Shown here: piece after piece, positions 46,344 through 58,969 of the stretch
How the letters are laid out: every line of letters begins with the position of its first letter
Position numbering within the stretch: the first letter of the stretch is position 1
Assembly: GCA_037954665.1 (NCBI GenBank)
Contig: JBBMOL010000047.1
Coordinates: forward strand, 310,001 to 374,000
DNA: 64,000 nucleotides
Direction: 5' to 3'
Source: Laguncularia racemosa
Lineage: Eukaryota > Streptophyta > Magnoliopsida > Myrtales > Combretaceae
The notes under the pieces: generated by a model
Told to the model about the DNA's origin: nothing
Databases searched by the model: none
Seen by the model: the letters and a program-made list of their open reading frames with translations, nothing else
Position numbers and translations under genes: made by a program

Positions 46344-48228
46344 TATAACGTCACATAACCTAAAACGTCTCACCATGTATCACTATTAAGTGGCCACACG
46401 TAAATGCTTATACTATACATGTACTCCAAAATGTTCAACTTCACTTCATATTAAATTAATTGTAACTCTAATGATTTAAATCAGTATCTCACAAGCGGGT
46501 CATTTCAATTATATTATAATTAAAGTTAAGCCACAATACACCACCCGAAGTAACTATCATCATGAACAAGACTACTAAATTATCCCAAAATAACTAAAGT
46601 AATGTAATTCAAGAAATCTCCAACAAAGCGTCAAATAATTTTCTAATTTTATTTCTCCTTGCCACCTATCATTGTAGTAGTAATAACATCCTCCATTAAC
46701 ATCATTTTGACAATAATAATATATGTCCCCAACTTCATATTCCACATACTCATCACACCCACCTATCACTAAAAAAGAAGAAAGTTGAGCCTAAGTCCAA
46801 TACGATAATACCCAAACACATGCAAATATTACAACAAATACAGGTTACACACACATAATGCAGTAAATGAACAATAGGCATTCTCGTAATTATCTTTTAG
46901 TTAATCACCAACCAACACAAGGGCACTCATGATCTCGCAATGCTGTTTATTATATATTTTAAAGTATTTTAATCATAGGTTAGGAATTGCTACCTCTAGC
47001 TCGAACTTTCTATTGGTATTGGAAATTGCCACCTTTGGCTTCAATACTCCTAAAATCTACCATAGATCATTTTGGTATAGATTTCCACTAGGACTAACAC
47101 TGTATACCAATCATCGAGGTGCTCCCTAGGGATTTGTCACCTTGAACTCCTAGGTTAAGCCACACACAAGTAATAAGCAAGTCATTTATGATGTTTACTT
47201 TAAGTTCATTCATTTACTATAATTAATAAGCATAATAAAAAAGTATGGTAAACACGTACCTGGAAGAGTGATTTTAGATTTTATTTGTCTACAACTATCA
47301 AGTACCTCAAGGCCTATCATGAAATAACAATTGATTCTTAGTTCTACTCTACAACATGGTCTAAGCTTCATTAGGTTGTTCAACTAAAATTTAGTTGTTT
47401 ATTTTCCCTTCTTTAGTATCTATCATAAATAATACTGGCTTAGAATTGAAATAAAACAAAAATAGAAGGATTGAAGGAGTGTTCTTAAATAATACAACTG
47501 TGTAGAAGAATACAAGTAGGAATATGACCGTGTATGTAGCCATGTACCTTATTGTACATGGGCCATGTACTTCAACATGGGCAGGTGCACATCCATGTAC
47601 TTAGCCATGTACAACCCACCTTACAAAAGTTTTTCCACTCTCATAACGGTTAGGTACATGACCGTATACCTTGATTGTGTACCACTTTAAACTAACAATC
47701 TCCTCCAATTTCTTCACTATTTAACCTTTTCTCCATCCTAACAATCACCAATTAATTCAATGTTCCAATTCCACCATAAAATCTACCTAATTCCATGAAT
47801 TTAAGTGTGATTAGAATACTTGTCTCAATTTGAATCCACAAATTGAAATGTATTTGATTTGGAAACTTTAACATCTAATTGAAATGTTTAGAAACCCTAA
47901 ATAGACACAATGCTATATCTTAATTGAGTTCCCATTAGGAAAGATAACATGTAAAATCACAAATTTGATAAAAGTACTTACCTTCGCAATCACACATTGA
48001 TTTGGGAATCCTTTAGTAGTTGAAGTGCAGTTTACGAAAAGTTAGGGTTTTTTGCAATACATGAGTCTATGTTAACACCAAAGAGAAAAAAATGTCAAGT
48101 ACGGTTTCCATTTGGCTATTTAACTTGTTACCTAAAAGATCGGAATTCTTCTATTATAAACGTGTTATTACAGTGATGCCCTATGTTATAAAATTTATTT
48201 TATTTCATATGTTTTTAGTGTTTTATAT
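46344..48228 (-). repeat. 3' LTR of the chromovirus
   Basis: It aligns with the right LTR from 53079 onwards (shared phrases 'gttcaacttcacttcatattaa' and 'ctatatcttaat'). The inner boundary is just left of the polypurine tract. On the minus strand the LTR starts TATAAAACAC, probably a mutated TG start, and ends near CGTTATA at 46344. It is about 1.9 kb long. Confidence 0.72.
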
Positions 48229-48242
48229 TCTCCCCCCTTTAC
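48229..48242 (-). other. Polypurine tract of the chromovirus
   Basis: AAAGGGGGGAGAA on the minus strand lies directly inside the 3' LTR. Confidence 0.7.
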
Positions 48243-49714
48243 AAAAACTTTTGCCCTTAAAAGTTACCTATATTTGGGAGGAGCTCTGGATATCTTCTTC
48301 ACATCTCCTTTTCTAATTCCTACGTTACTTCTCATTCTGTTTGGTCACTCTGTTGTACCTTGACATAGGGGATTATCCTTTATCTCAATATCTACTCTTT
48401 AGTGTCTATAATGTAGATGGGTCATTCCACTATAGTGAGATTTAGTTGTACATCTAAAGGTTCAAGTATTGTGACTTGGTTCATATTTGTTACAAACTTC
48501 CTTAACATAGATACATGAAAAGCATCATGCACTCCTATCAAGCTAGGCGACAAAGCCAACTTGTAAGTTACCTTACCAATTTTCTTCAAAACCTCAAAAG
48601 GACTAACCTATTTAGGATTTAATTTTCCTCTCAAACCGAATTGGATAACACCTATAGTTGGAGATATCCCGGTAACACATGATCCCCCCACTTCGAATTC
48701 CAAAGGTCGTAACCTCTTATCAACTTAACTCTTCTAGTAACTTTGAGCCAATAGCATCCTCTATTTAATTAACTCCACCTTATCTACAGCTTCTTACACT
48801 AATTTTGGTCTCAACACCTTTCTTTCTCTTACCTTATCCTAGTGTAAGTGTGACCTACATTTCCTTCCATATAAAGCTTCATAAGGCATCATCTGAATTA
48901 TTGCCCGGTAACTATTATTATAAGCAAATTCTACTAGAGGTAGGTGTTTGTCTCAATTTCCTCCAAAATTCAAAACACAAGCCCTTAACATATCGTCCAA
49001 AATCTGTATGGTTCACTTTGACTACCTATCTATCAGAGGATGGAAGGTTATATTGAATTGCAACTTGGTGCCTAGAGCTCTATGTAGGCTTCTCTAAAAT
49101 CTACTTATAAATCTAGTATCCTGATAAGAAACAATTGTTACTATAACTCCATGAAGTTTTACTATTTCCTTGAAGTATAATTATGCTAGCTTACCTAGGG
49201 TACAACAGATATTGATGGGTATATAATGTGTTGATTTAGTTAATATATCCATTACTACCCATACAATATAATGCTTTTTTTGGGTTCTAGGAAGGGTGGT
49301 AATGGAATCCATAGTTACATACTCCTACTTCCATTCTGGTATGGGTAAAGGTTGTTGTTCCTTTGTTAGCCTTTAATGTTCTATTTTAATTTGTTGGTAC
49401 CTCAAACACTTGGAAACAAAGTTAGTTATCTCCCATTTTATATTTGTCCACAAGTAATAGGCCTTTAAATCTTTGTACATCTTAATACTTTCAAGATGAA
49501 TTGAGTACCCAGAGTAATGTGCTTTTCTTAGGATTTCATTCTTTAATTCTCTTATCTTTGGTATGCATAACTTGGTCCCATACCATAAAACTCCTTGATT
49601 AATCTTGAATTTAGATGCCTTCCCTTGGTCCATTATATGCTTAATTTTTGACATACTTTTATCTTCCAGCCGAGCTACCTTAATTCTACCCACTATGGTT
49701 AGTTGGATGTGCAA
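48240..49714 (-). pseudogene. Chromovirus integrase and chromodomain remnant
   Basis: The zinc-finger part at 49373-49714 reads ILRKAHYSGYSIHLESIKMYKDLK and ending FVSKCLRYQQIKIEH. One of the two zinc-binding Cys is replaced by Tyr (usually C-x2-C). Further left the frame is broken repeatedly. At 48240-48350 a reading with four stops gives SDQTE-EVT-ELEKEM-RRYPELLPNIGNF, the typical end of the chromodomain module. Confidence 0.75.
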
Positions 49715-49849
49715 ATCGGTGAGTCTTGCCCCTATCTCTTAAGTAACCACCTCCAATTCCAACCTTTGCATTTCTTTAAGTAATGGCTTCTGTGAAGTAA
49801 GTAATGTGGCTAAGTTACCTTGCCTTTCTCTATTAAGAGTATTTGCTAT

Positions 49850-51245
49850 TACATTCGCTTGTGCTAAATGATACTGTATTTTCAAGTTATAATCCTTTAT
49901 TAATTCCAGCTATTTCTTTATCTCATTTTTAAATCTTTTTGAGTGAAGAGGTACTTCAAGATTTTGTGATATGTGTATACCTTGCATTTTTCTCCATATA
50001 CATAGTGTCTCCAAAGTATTAACATTAGGACTATTGCTGTTAAATCTAAATTATGGCAAGGATAATTCCTTTCATAAGGTTTTAATAGATGAATAGCATA
50101 AGCAATAACCCTTCCATTTTATATAAGAACACACCTTAGACCTTAAAAGCATCATTGAATGTTGTATGCTCCTTTCCACTTTTTGGTAAAGCTAAGATTG
50201 GCGCTAAGATTAATCTTTCTTTTAGCTTTATAAAACTGTCTTCACACTGGTCATCCCATTCATACCTCTCTCTTTTGAGTTAATCTAGTCAATGGTGCAG
50301 TTATCTAAGAAAACCCCTCCACAAAATGTTAGTAGTAACCTACTAATCTTAAAAAGCTCCGGATTTTAGCTACTGTCTTGGGTCTTGGCCAGTCTACTAC
50401 TACCTTTACTTTCTAGAGATCTACAGTAATACCATCCTTATTTATTGTGACCTTAGAAAAGAAACTTGCTCTAGCCAAAATTCATATTTCTTAAATTTTT
50501 CATATAGCTTCTTGGCCCATAATCTCCCTAATATAGCACTCAAGTGTTCTTCATGTTCTTCTTTGCTTCTTTAATATATTAGGATATAATTAATAAATAA
50601 CACCACGAATTGATCTAAGAAGTCCTTGAACGCCTTATTCATCAAGTCCATGAATGCAGTTGGAGCATTTGTCAGACTAAGGGGCATTACTAGGAATTTA
50701 AAATGCCCATATCAGATTCCAATCAATACACATTGTCATGCTACCATCCTTCTTCACAAATAAGACCGGGCAAGGTGACATAATAGGCCTGATGAATTTC
50801 TTATCTAGTAACTCCTGTATCTAAATCTTCAATTTTGCTAGCTTTGTAGGTGTCATCCTATTTGGAGACTTAGATATAGGAGTTGTACCTAGTATCAAAT
50901 CTATGTAGAACTCAATTTCTCTGTTTGGTGGTAACCCTAGAAAGTCATTAAGAAACACATTAGTATACATGTTTACTATTAGCACCCCTTTAAGCTTCAC
51001 TTCACTAGTAGCTTCTACTATTATAGTAGCCGGTCTACTCCTACCCCACAATTCATATGTTGGTAGACTTATAGGTCTTTGCACTTCCAATTTAAAACCG
51101 ACTGGATCTTCATCAAGGGGATTGAAATAGACCATCAAATTATGACAATCTATGGTGGTGTGAAATTTTGACAACCAGTTCACTTCTAGAATAACATCAA
51201 AATCTAGCATATCTAAAACATACAAATTAGTGGGCATCACTCGCC
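49850..51245 (-). pseudogene. Chromovirus protease end, RT and RNase H remnant
   Basis: The frame at 50821-51240 carries DMLDFDVILEVNWLSKFHTTIDC and then GLPPNREIEFYIDL, the usual protease-to-RT linker. At about 50570-50680 the RT core reads LTNAPTAFMDLMNKAFKDFLDQFV with LFINYILIY. The FIDD box is thus FINY, so both catalytic Asp are lost. Stops and shifts are frequent. Confidence 0.8.
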
Positions 51246-52004
51246 CTTAGATCTCAATCTTAACATTTCTACATATTTTCCTTAATTCTCTTCTTACTCC
51301 TAATGGAGTACTCACATTCAAGGGATCCTCCAAAGTTTTAGATATTAGTCCGCACATATGCACAAACGCCTCAGATATATAAGAATGTATTGCACCAGTG
51401 TTTAATAACACATATGCACTAGTATTATATACTAGGAAAATACCTACAAATGTGTCTTGGTTTGAAGAGTCATGGTCTTATTGTTGTTGAAGGGAAAATA
51501 CATGTGCTAGAGCTCTTTGTCTAGGACTAGTATTATGAAGTTTGCTTGCTTATGCTCACCTTAGGGTCGTATTACTTATGGTGTCTATATTGGTTGAAGT
51601 GCTGTAGTTGCTTGGTTACCTGTGATTCAGCACTTAAAGACCTTATGACCCCTTTGCTTGTAGTTGTAGCAAAAAGTTTGAAGAATTACTTTTTCTGTAT
51701 AGTTTCTACTAAAATACCCTATTTTTCCACAAGAGAAGTAAACCCTCTCAAGCTAACTGTACTGATGTAGATTATGTGCTCCCAAACATTAAGGACATCT
51801 TCTTTCTAACCTTGCTAGTGGTGGTGGAGGTAAAGCTAGAGGCATTGGCTTGTCTTGAATAGGCATAGGCATGAAGGCCATACGTCTAGCTTGATATATT
51901 GCTAGCTTCTTTCCCTTCTCTACATATGTAGCACTCGAGGCTAGTCTTTTCTTCAAAGCAATTCCTAACCTATGGGATAGCTGTTCCTTTGTTCTTTTTC
52001 GGCT

Positions 52005-52540
52005 CTACTTCATGAATTTTACCTTATTAGAGACCTTTGCATATGTGGGTAGTTGGAAAGACCCCACTTCATGTTGGAGGTTGGGCTCTAAACCTTTTAC
52101 AAACCTTCTAACCCTAGAGGTATCATTTGCATGTATTACTTTAGGCAAGAATTTGATTGGATAGTTTAACTTTGCTTTATACTCCTCCACAATTCTGTCA
52201 CCCTATTGACAATTACAATGTGCTGCCTCCATCCTATTTGTGATACTATTAGGGAATTCTTTTTCATAGAATAGTTTTGTAAATCATTTCCAATCGATGG
52301 GTGCTCTTACTAACTTACAATACACTAGTTCACTAACCTACACCCGACCCTTTTAGTATGAAGGCTGCATAATCCACCTTCTTGTCCTCTAGCACCTTGA
52401 ATGCAGCAAAGGTCTTTTCGATCTTTGTTATCCAGTGTTCAGCTTCTACTGGGTCATCAACTCTTGGATTGAATTCCTTTGCTAGCTCGACTAATTTATC
52501 CAGCTTAAATTGGTCCTCTATTGGCTTAGCAAGTCTCATG
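52005..52540 (-). pseudogene. Chromovirus gag remnant
   Basis: Two frames carry FNPRVDDPVEAEHWITKIEK and VLEDKKVDYAAFILKG (capsid N-terminal half), then EEYKAKLNYPIKFLPKVI and RVRRFVKGLEPNLQHEV (second half). This is the Retrotrans_gag pattern of chromoviruses. The part between them is broken. A short cysteine knuckle was not seen. Confidence 0.82.
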
Positions 52541-53059
52541 GCTTATTGCTGTTACTATTGTGTTATCATTCCCACTAGAGCATTTATGGTCTTCAGAAGC
52601 TATGTAGTTATGTTAGTTGCTTGAATTGGAGCTCTTTACTAAGGTGATCTTAGGAACTACCTTTCATTTGGAGCATCTCTATCCTATCTAGTGCTAGATA
52701 AGCTAGGTCTTATAATTCTTCTAGGAGGCTTTCTACTTGAGAGGAGACAATCGAATAGACTTGAGGGTTAAAGAAAGTTTAAAATGATAGTAATAGTACA
52801 CATACACATATGTATACATATATCAAGGGTAAAATAGAGATTCAAAAAGGGAACTGCCAGTAAAGATATAAGTAAAATAAATTGTTGAACAAAAAAATCG
52901 AACCATAATTTTACTCACTCTCTTTATATCTCACTGTCTCAGATTTATTACCTAAATCTTTTAGAGATCATAGCTTAAGTTCTATTCATTAAACTTAATC
53001 CTATTGATTATTTTCCTAAGCTATATCATTAAACTATACTCCATTGATATAAAACCTAG

Positions 53060-53071
53060 GCTCTGATACTA
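53060..53071 (-). other. Primer-binding site of the chromovirus
   Basis: TAGTATCAGAGC on the minus strand differs by one G-to-A change from TGGTATCAGAGC, the complement of the initiator tRNA-Met 3' end. It lies 7 nt from the LTR end. Confidence 0.8.
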
Positions 53072-53078
53072 ATTAAAC

Positions 53079-55050
53079 TGTAACGCTCCTGAACCTAGGA
53101 CGTCACAGTCCTCCATATGTCACTACTGGGTAGCAATATGCAAAGGCTTATACTACACCAATACTCCAACCTGTTCAACTTCACTTCATATTAAATTAAT
53201 TGTAACTCCAATGATTTAAATAAATGACTCATTGGCGAGTCATTTCAACCACATTATAATTAAAGTTAAATCACAATATACTACCTTAAGTAACTACATC
53301 TTGATAACAATAATATATGTCCCTGACCTCATCATATTCTGCATACTGGTCATACCCACCTGCAGTTGAAAAAGAAGAGGGTTAAGCCTAAGCTCAGTAC
53401 GTGAATACCTAAACACATATGCATGTTACAACAAATACAGGTTACACACACATAATGTGGTAAATAAATAACAAGCATTCACTTAATTATCTTTTAATTA
53501 ATCACTAAGCAATATAGGGGTATTTATAACTCTACCACACTATTTACTATATGTTTTTAAGTATTTTAACCATAAGTTGGGAATTGTTACCTTAGGCTCC
53601 AACTTTTTATTTGTATTGAGAATTGTTACCTTTGGTCTTAATACCCCTAAAATCTACTCCAAATCATTTTAGTATAGAACTCCACTAGGGACAATGCTGT
53701 ATATCGATCATCAGGGTGCTCCTTAAGGATCTGCCACCTCTGGCCCCTAGGTCAAGCCACATACAAGTAGCAAGCAAGTCATTTTCCATGTTTACTTTAA
53801 GTTCATTCATTTACTATAACTAATAAACACATGCATATGTTACAACAAATACAGGTTACACAAAAATAATGTAGTAAATGAATAACGGGCATTCTCTTAA
53901 TTATCTTTCAGTTAATCATTAAGCAACACAAGGGCACTTATAACCTCGCTCTGTTGTTTATTATATTTTTAAAGTATTTTAATCATAGGTTGGGAATTGG
54001 TACCTCTAGCCTCAACTTTCTACTGGTATCGAAAACTACCATCTTCGGCCTCAATACTCGTTAAATTTACTACAGATCATTTCAGTATAGAACTCTACTA
54101 GGGATAACACCGTATACCGATCATTAATATGCTCCCTAGGGATTTGCTACCTTTGGCTCCTAGGTCGAGCTACACACAAGCAGTAAGTAAGCCATTTATC
54201 ATGTTTACTTTAAGTTCATTCATTTACTATAATTAATAAGCACAATAAAAAAGAATGGTAAACATGTACCTGGAAAAGCGGTTTTAGATTTTATTTGTCT
54301 ACAACTATCAAGTACCTTAAGGCTTATCATGGAATAACAATTGATCTTAAGTTCTACTCTACAACATGGTCTAAGCTTCGCTAGGTTGTTCAACTAATAT
54401 TTAGTTGTTTATTTTCCCTTCCCCAAGTTCTATCGCAAGTAATATTAACTTAAAATTGAAAAAAAAAACTAAAATAGAAGGCTTGAAGTAGTGTTCTTGG
54501 ATAATCCGACCGTGTAGAAGAACACAGGTAGGACTACGATCATATACATGGCCATGTACCTTCTTATATGAAAAGCCTTCTTAGCAAACCTAAGTATACA
54601 GGCCATGTACTTTAACACGGGCAAGTATAAGCCTGTGTACCTGGTCGTATATAGCTCACCTTACAAAATTCTCTTCACTCTCATCATGGTTAGGTACACA
54701 GTTGTATACCTTGACTATGTACCATTATAAACTCACAATTTCCTCCATTTTTTTCACTATTTGACCCTTTCTCCTTCCTAACACTCACCAATCAATTCAA
54801 TGTTCCAATTTTACCATAAAATCTACGTAATTCCATGAATTCAAGTGTGATTAGAATACTTAGTTATCTCAATTTGAATCCACATCTCAAAGCTTGTTTG
54901 ATCCGACAACTTTGGTGTCCAATTGAAATGTCCAGGAACCTTAAATTGGCATAATGCTATATCTTAATCGAGTTCCCATTAGGGAAGATAACATGCAAAA
55001 TCGCTAATTTGATAAAAGCACTTACCTTTGCAATCGTACGTTGATTTAAG
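53079..55050 (-). repeat. 5' LTR of the chromovirus, truncated, with an internal 414-bp duplication
   Basis: It begins (plus orientation) TGTAACGCTCC at 53079. A segment of about 414 bp is present twice in tandem: GTTACAACAAATACAGG occurs at 53425 and 53839. The 3' LTR has it once (about 46830-47240). The outer roughly 200 bp matching 48003-48228 are missing at 55050, where the sequence changes into a solo-LTR end in the other orientation. Confidence 0.75.
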
Positions 55051-56305
55051 AAACTGATGAATTATTTTATATTATAGAGACATAATAATATTTATGGTTT
55101 TAGATAGATTAAGACTCTCAACGTGTCATTGTTTAGTAATAACATGTGATGGGTTATGACGTCTTAGATTCTAGGGTGTTACATGTTAATTCCCTCACTT
55201 GTAATTTCTTGGCTAAAGTTTTGCTCTCCTTAACATTCGTACAAATACTTAAGTCTTTAAAAAAATAGCTTAAAACTTAGATGGGGTGAGAAAAAGCTAA
55301 GATTTCATCTTCACCCAATGCTTGAGCCAGAATAGCATAAAGTCAATAACTTAATTTGCTTCCTAGATAGCATACTAGGTCCTTCTTTCCTTAAATAGCT
55401 AGATATTTTCCTCTCATGTAGAAAGTACATTAGCAAATTTTGATTTCTATAGTTATACGTGATTGTGGAGATATTAAGTTTATTGCAATTGATAAGTCCA
55501 AATTAATATCAACATTCTTGAAACCCAAAGTTATATAATGCTTCAAACCCTAATTTTAAGTATGGAGTTTAGAAATAAAAATACCAACTTTCTCTATTTT
55601 CTTTATAAAACTAACTGTCCAATCTCCCCTTGCATCTCTTAGAAACTCCTATAATTGATCATGAGGATTTAGTTTGACCCACCTCTCTCTTAGTGATTTG
55701 CATATTATAACCTTCTTTTCCACCTCATATAATAATAATTTTTTTTCTTGTTATATGCCCTAAATTCATGAGCTTGACATTTTATTCTTTAAGTTAGTAG
55801 AAGTAAGTCTTTTTGTTGGATAAAAAGTAAGCAATTTTGAGCATGCCAAATGATCCATAAAACCAAAGCAAATGTGATTAACAAAGAAGCTTGATTGAGT
55901 TTTGATCCTTTTTTGTTTGAAGGTAGTTTTACTTTAGTCAGTTAAGGAAGTAGGTGTCATAGTCCACCTAAAGGTCTTTCCTAATGAGATGTTTGGGCTT
56001 AGGACAAACTTAGGTAAAATAGATAAGAGAAGGTTGACTTGACATCCAAAATTTGAGTAACATGTGAATTAAGAGATGGTCGAGTGTCGTATGGGCACTT
56101 ACAGAGAGGAGGGCATCTTATCTTATGACAAGTGGTATTAAAGCCAATGTTCTAGCTGCATTAAGCTGCCTAAATATTAACCAATATATTTAATGATTAG
56201 GAAGTTCTTATTGATAAATAGGCTTGTGTAGGTTAAGCTCGATAGTAGAAGCATCCACTATAGGGAAGACATCGTTGCTAGAAGAGATTAAAGGGTAACA
56301 CAAAA

Positions 56306-57222
56306 TGATGTGCTTCAATTGATGGATTGCAATTATACAATGTCAATTGAAGAATCAATCAAACAAGTCCACAAAATGCGTGATATCAACAATCACTTAA
56401 ACCTTAAAGTTCAAATGATATTCATGCAATTTACAATGACAATCAATTGTATTTCCGAAATAAAACAAATGAACAACACGATAGAGTCCAATTTCTAACT
56501 AAAATGGCGTGAACCTTAGATTGGAAAGGAATCCCTAATTGGCATGAAATATGAACAAAAGAAGAACAAATCTAATCACTCGCTAGATATGACACACTAG
56601 TAATAATTGGAATCAACTTAAGAAAATTGATATTACTCACAAAATTCTTAAGCTAATCTCGCCACAATTCCACACATGAAATTGATAAGAGATGTGATTT
56701 ACATGCAAGGACTCCCTGATGGCAAAGTGTTTGGTTTTTTTCAAATGTCAAAAAGTCCCATAAAAACCCTAGTTAGCAAGTATTTATACTTGCTCCTATT
56801 AAGGTAAAACAAACAAAAAAAATTAAAAATATGCCACTATGTGGCCGGTTCTAAAGTCAAATTACAAGTTTCGAAATAAACAAAATGGCTGAGGTTGGTT
56901 CTCATAGCAACGATTACATATTCAAATGGTCTTCAAGTGGTCGATTCTTCAATTCAAGTGAACAATTTGTTAGACCAATTCTTCTTTGGTTTATATCGGT
57001 CCGTGAATAACCCACAAGTTGAGCTTTAGCGAGTTTATCCATCGCCCTGTAAAAACCCATAAGTATACCTGTTAGAATGTACAACAAATAAGTAATAGAA
57101 AAGAAGTTAGTATACAAATAGTTTCGGGGTTGGTTTTTTCAAAGAGGACCTTCATCGCCAAATTTTGTAATCCTTTGGCTCTTGCCCTAGTGATAGGTCC
57201 TGTACGATTTTGATTCCTATAA
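56306..57222 (-). repeat. 3' LTR (917 bp) of the short retrotransposon
   Basis: It starts TGATGTGCTTC in plus orientation and is nearly the same as the right LTR over its whole length. It lacks an 18-bp local duplication ('ccaatctgaccacaattc') found in the other LTR at about 60090. The terminal TATCA has changed to TATAA. Confidence 0.9.
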
Positions 57223-57452
57223 TCTCCTTGGGCCTCAAGAAGATTTGTCCTCAAATCTGATAGGTCAAATGTAGTAGAGACTCTGTATCCTCCTAGCAAG
57301 TTATCTGTAAAATTATCACTACAGTCTCTTAGTACCTGAGATACCACAGGGGGTGGTTGCTCTCGCCCCTCCATCTCTAGGATATGACTCATCTGCAACA
57401 CATATAATGGTCTATCATCCACTATGACCTCCTCTAACTCAAACTGTCCCAC
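57072..57452 (-). pseudogene. End of the polyprotein, reading into the 3' LTR
   Basis: A 126-codon frame carries PPPVVSQVLRDCSDNFTD and GGYRVSTTFDLSDLRTNL, resembling the C-terminal end of a Ty3/gypsy polyprotein (GDYGVS-TFNV-DL). It is followed by GPITRARAKGLQNLA, a motif near the very end of many gypsy polyproteins. The last 50 or so codons lie inside the LTR and end at 57072. The equivalent frame is also open in the right LTR. Confidence 0.7.
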
Positions 57453-57489
57453 CGATATTGTTTTCTCCTTTCCTGTTTCACCTATATGT

Positions 57490-57875
57490 CTTTGAACCTC
57501 TTAGCCTTCTAATGGTTTACTCATCTGCCTCTGTACCTTTCGGACCTCTGATGGTTAACACATCTATTTCTGAATCGCTTGGTCTTTTAAAGGTTGACTC
57601 ATCTGACTATGAACCTTAGGAACCTCTGATGGTTGACACATCTGCTTTTGAATAGCTTGGTCCTTTGAAGGTTGACTCATCTGACTATGAACCTCAAGGA
57701 CCTCTGATGGTTGACTTATTTGTCTTTGCATCTCTTGGACATCTGATGGTGACATAGGGTTCAATACTATATGTTTACCATCCTGCTGGAACATATAAGT
57801 TTTTGTATAACCATCATGTAAGACCCTCTTATCATACAACCACGGCCTACCAAGCAATATATGGGATGCACACAT
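57490..57875 (-). pseudogene. Protease C-terminal part with a 26-residue tandem repeat
   Basis: The frame starts ASHILLGRPWLYDKRVLHDG, the gypsy segment just after the protease. It then runs into tandem repeats of 26 residues (QMCQPSEV-VHSQMSQP-KDQAIQK). The 78-bp DNA unit is seen from GGTTGACTC at 57592 and 57670. The repeats replace the usual linker before RT, which is missing. Confidence 0.75.
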
Positions 57876-57962
57876 AGGAAGAATATCACATTCAATCTCA
57901 TCATAGTATTTATCTCCTATATTGAAAGGTACCCTAGCTCTTTAGATCACATGTAAACTTCC

Positions 57963-58208
57963 TTAATCACTTAGCCAATGCAATTTATAGGGCTTAAGAT
58001 GTGGGTTAGTGACAAGTTTCAATTTCGATACTAATGAGGCTATCACATCATTAGTACAACTACCATCATCAAGAATAATGACACATAGGTTACCTTGTAC
58101 CCTACAAGAAGTATAGAACAAATTTTCCCTCTGCTCATCATCTTTAGTTGTAAAAGAAGTCAAAGCCCAGCTTAACACATTAGTGGACAAAAACATTTCA
58201 CTTGACAT
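57963..58208 (-). pseudogene. Aspartic protease core of the short retrotransposon
   Basis: The frame has DEQRENLFYTSCRVQGNLC followed by VIILDDGSCTNDVIASLVSKL and HLKPYKLHWL. This matches the Ty3/gypsy protease type with DGGSCTNVAS, here DDGSCTNDVA. A stop separates it from the next block at 57875. Confidence 0.82.
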
Positions 58209-58489
58209 GATTGTTCACTACTTCACAAACCAATACAACCTTATATACCCACGATGCAATTAAGCAAACAATGCTACAAATACTTCTCTACACTTCAATT
58301 ATAGTAAAATAAATGAAGCAACAATTAATCACTTCCAAGTAGTTAAGTTATTGAATTCAAATAAGCAAGTGTTTAAGTAATAATACTCTATAACTTTTAC
58401 ACTTATATGCTTGTTTTTTTAAATTTCAAACTTCACTACTTAACTTTCCCTTTTAGTCACAGCACACACACACACTTCTATCAATCAAG

Positions 58490-58815
58490 AATGTCTGGAA
58501 GCTCAGAAACATACACGGCCGGATACACGGTTAGAAGGCACGGCCGTGTATTGTGTCAGATAACTTCCAGAAACATACACGGCTGGATACATGGTCAGAA
58601 GGCACGGCCGTGTGTTGTGTCAAGTACCTCCCAGAAACATACACGGCCGAATACACGGACAGAAGGCACGACCGTGTGTTGTGTCAGGTACATCCCAGAA
58701 ACATACACGGTTAGATACACGGACAGAAGGCACGGTTGTGTATTGTGTCAGGTAGCTACTAGAAACATACACGACCTGATACACGGCTAGAAGGTATGGC
58801 GGTGTAACACGGCCG
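58490..58815 (-). repeat. 64-bp tandem repeat, five units, with palindromic cores
   Basis: AGAAACATACACGG (with variants) begins units near 58504, 58568, 58632, 58696 and 58760, exactly 64 bp apart. Each unit carries acacgg... and ...cacggccgtgt, so units can form short hairpins (CACGGCCGTG is a perfect palindrome). 64 is not a multiple of three, so the open frame across it changes phase in each unit. It lies where the leader or gag would be in the retrotransposon. Confidence 0.93.
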
Positions 58816-58969
58816 TGAATATTTAGATATTTGTTTCGTGACTTAGTTTGTAAATATGGCATGTATATTTTGTATTGTATATTTTGGTAGAGGAAGATTT
58901 ATTTTCCTAGTTTGTAAGATATAGTTGCTTGGAAAGATATCCTCTTAATGTATATATATACTTGAACAT

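Larger units (their letters stand above)
46344..55050 (-). mobile_element. Decayed chromovirus (Tekay/Del-like Ty3/gypsy)
   Basis: The minus-strand order is 5' LTR (right), primer-binding site, gag, protease, RT, integrase, chromodomain end, polypurine tract and 3' LTR (left). Every domain is interrupted by stops and shifts. The right LTR lacks its outermost part at about 55050, where it meets a solo-LTR end. The chromodomain remnant before the polypurine tract supports a chromovirus. Family resemblance of LTR ends (TGTAACGC...GCGTTACA) and a Met-tRNA primer site agree with Tekay/Del. Confidence 0.82.

Noticed and set aside
58490..58815. Regular repeats as a CRISPR-like array
   Set aside because: The whole 64-bp unit repeats without unique spacers, in a plant retrotransposon; it is a tandem minisatellite.
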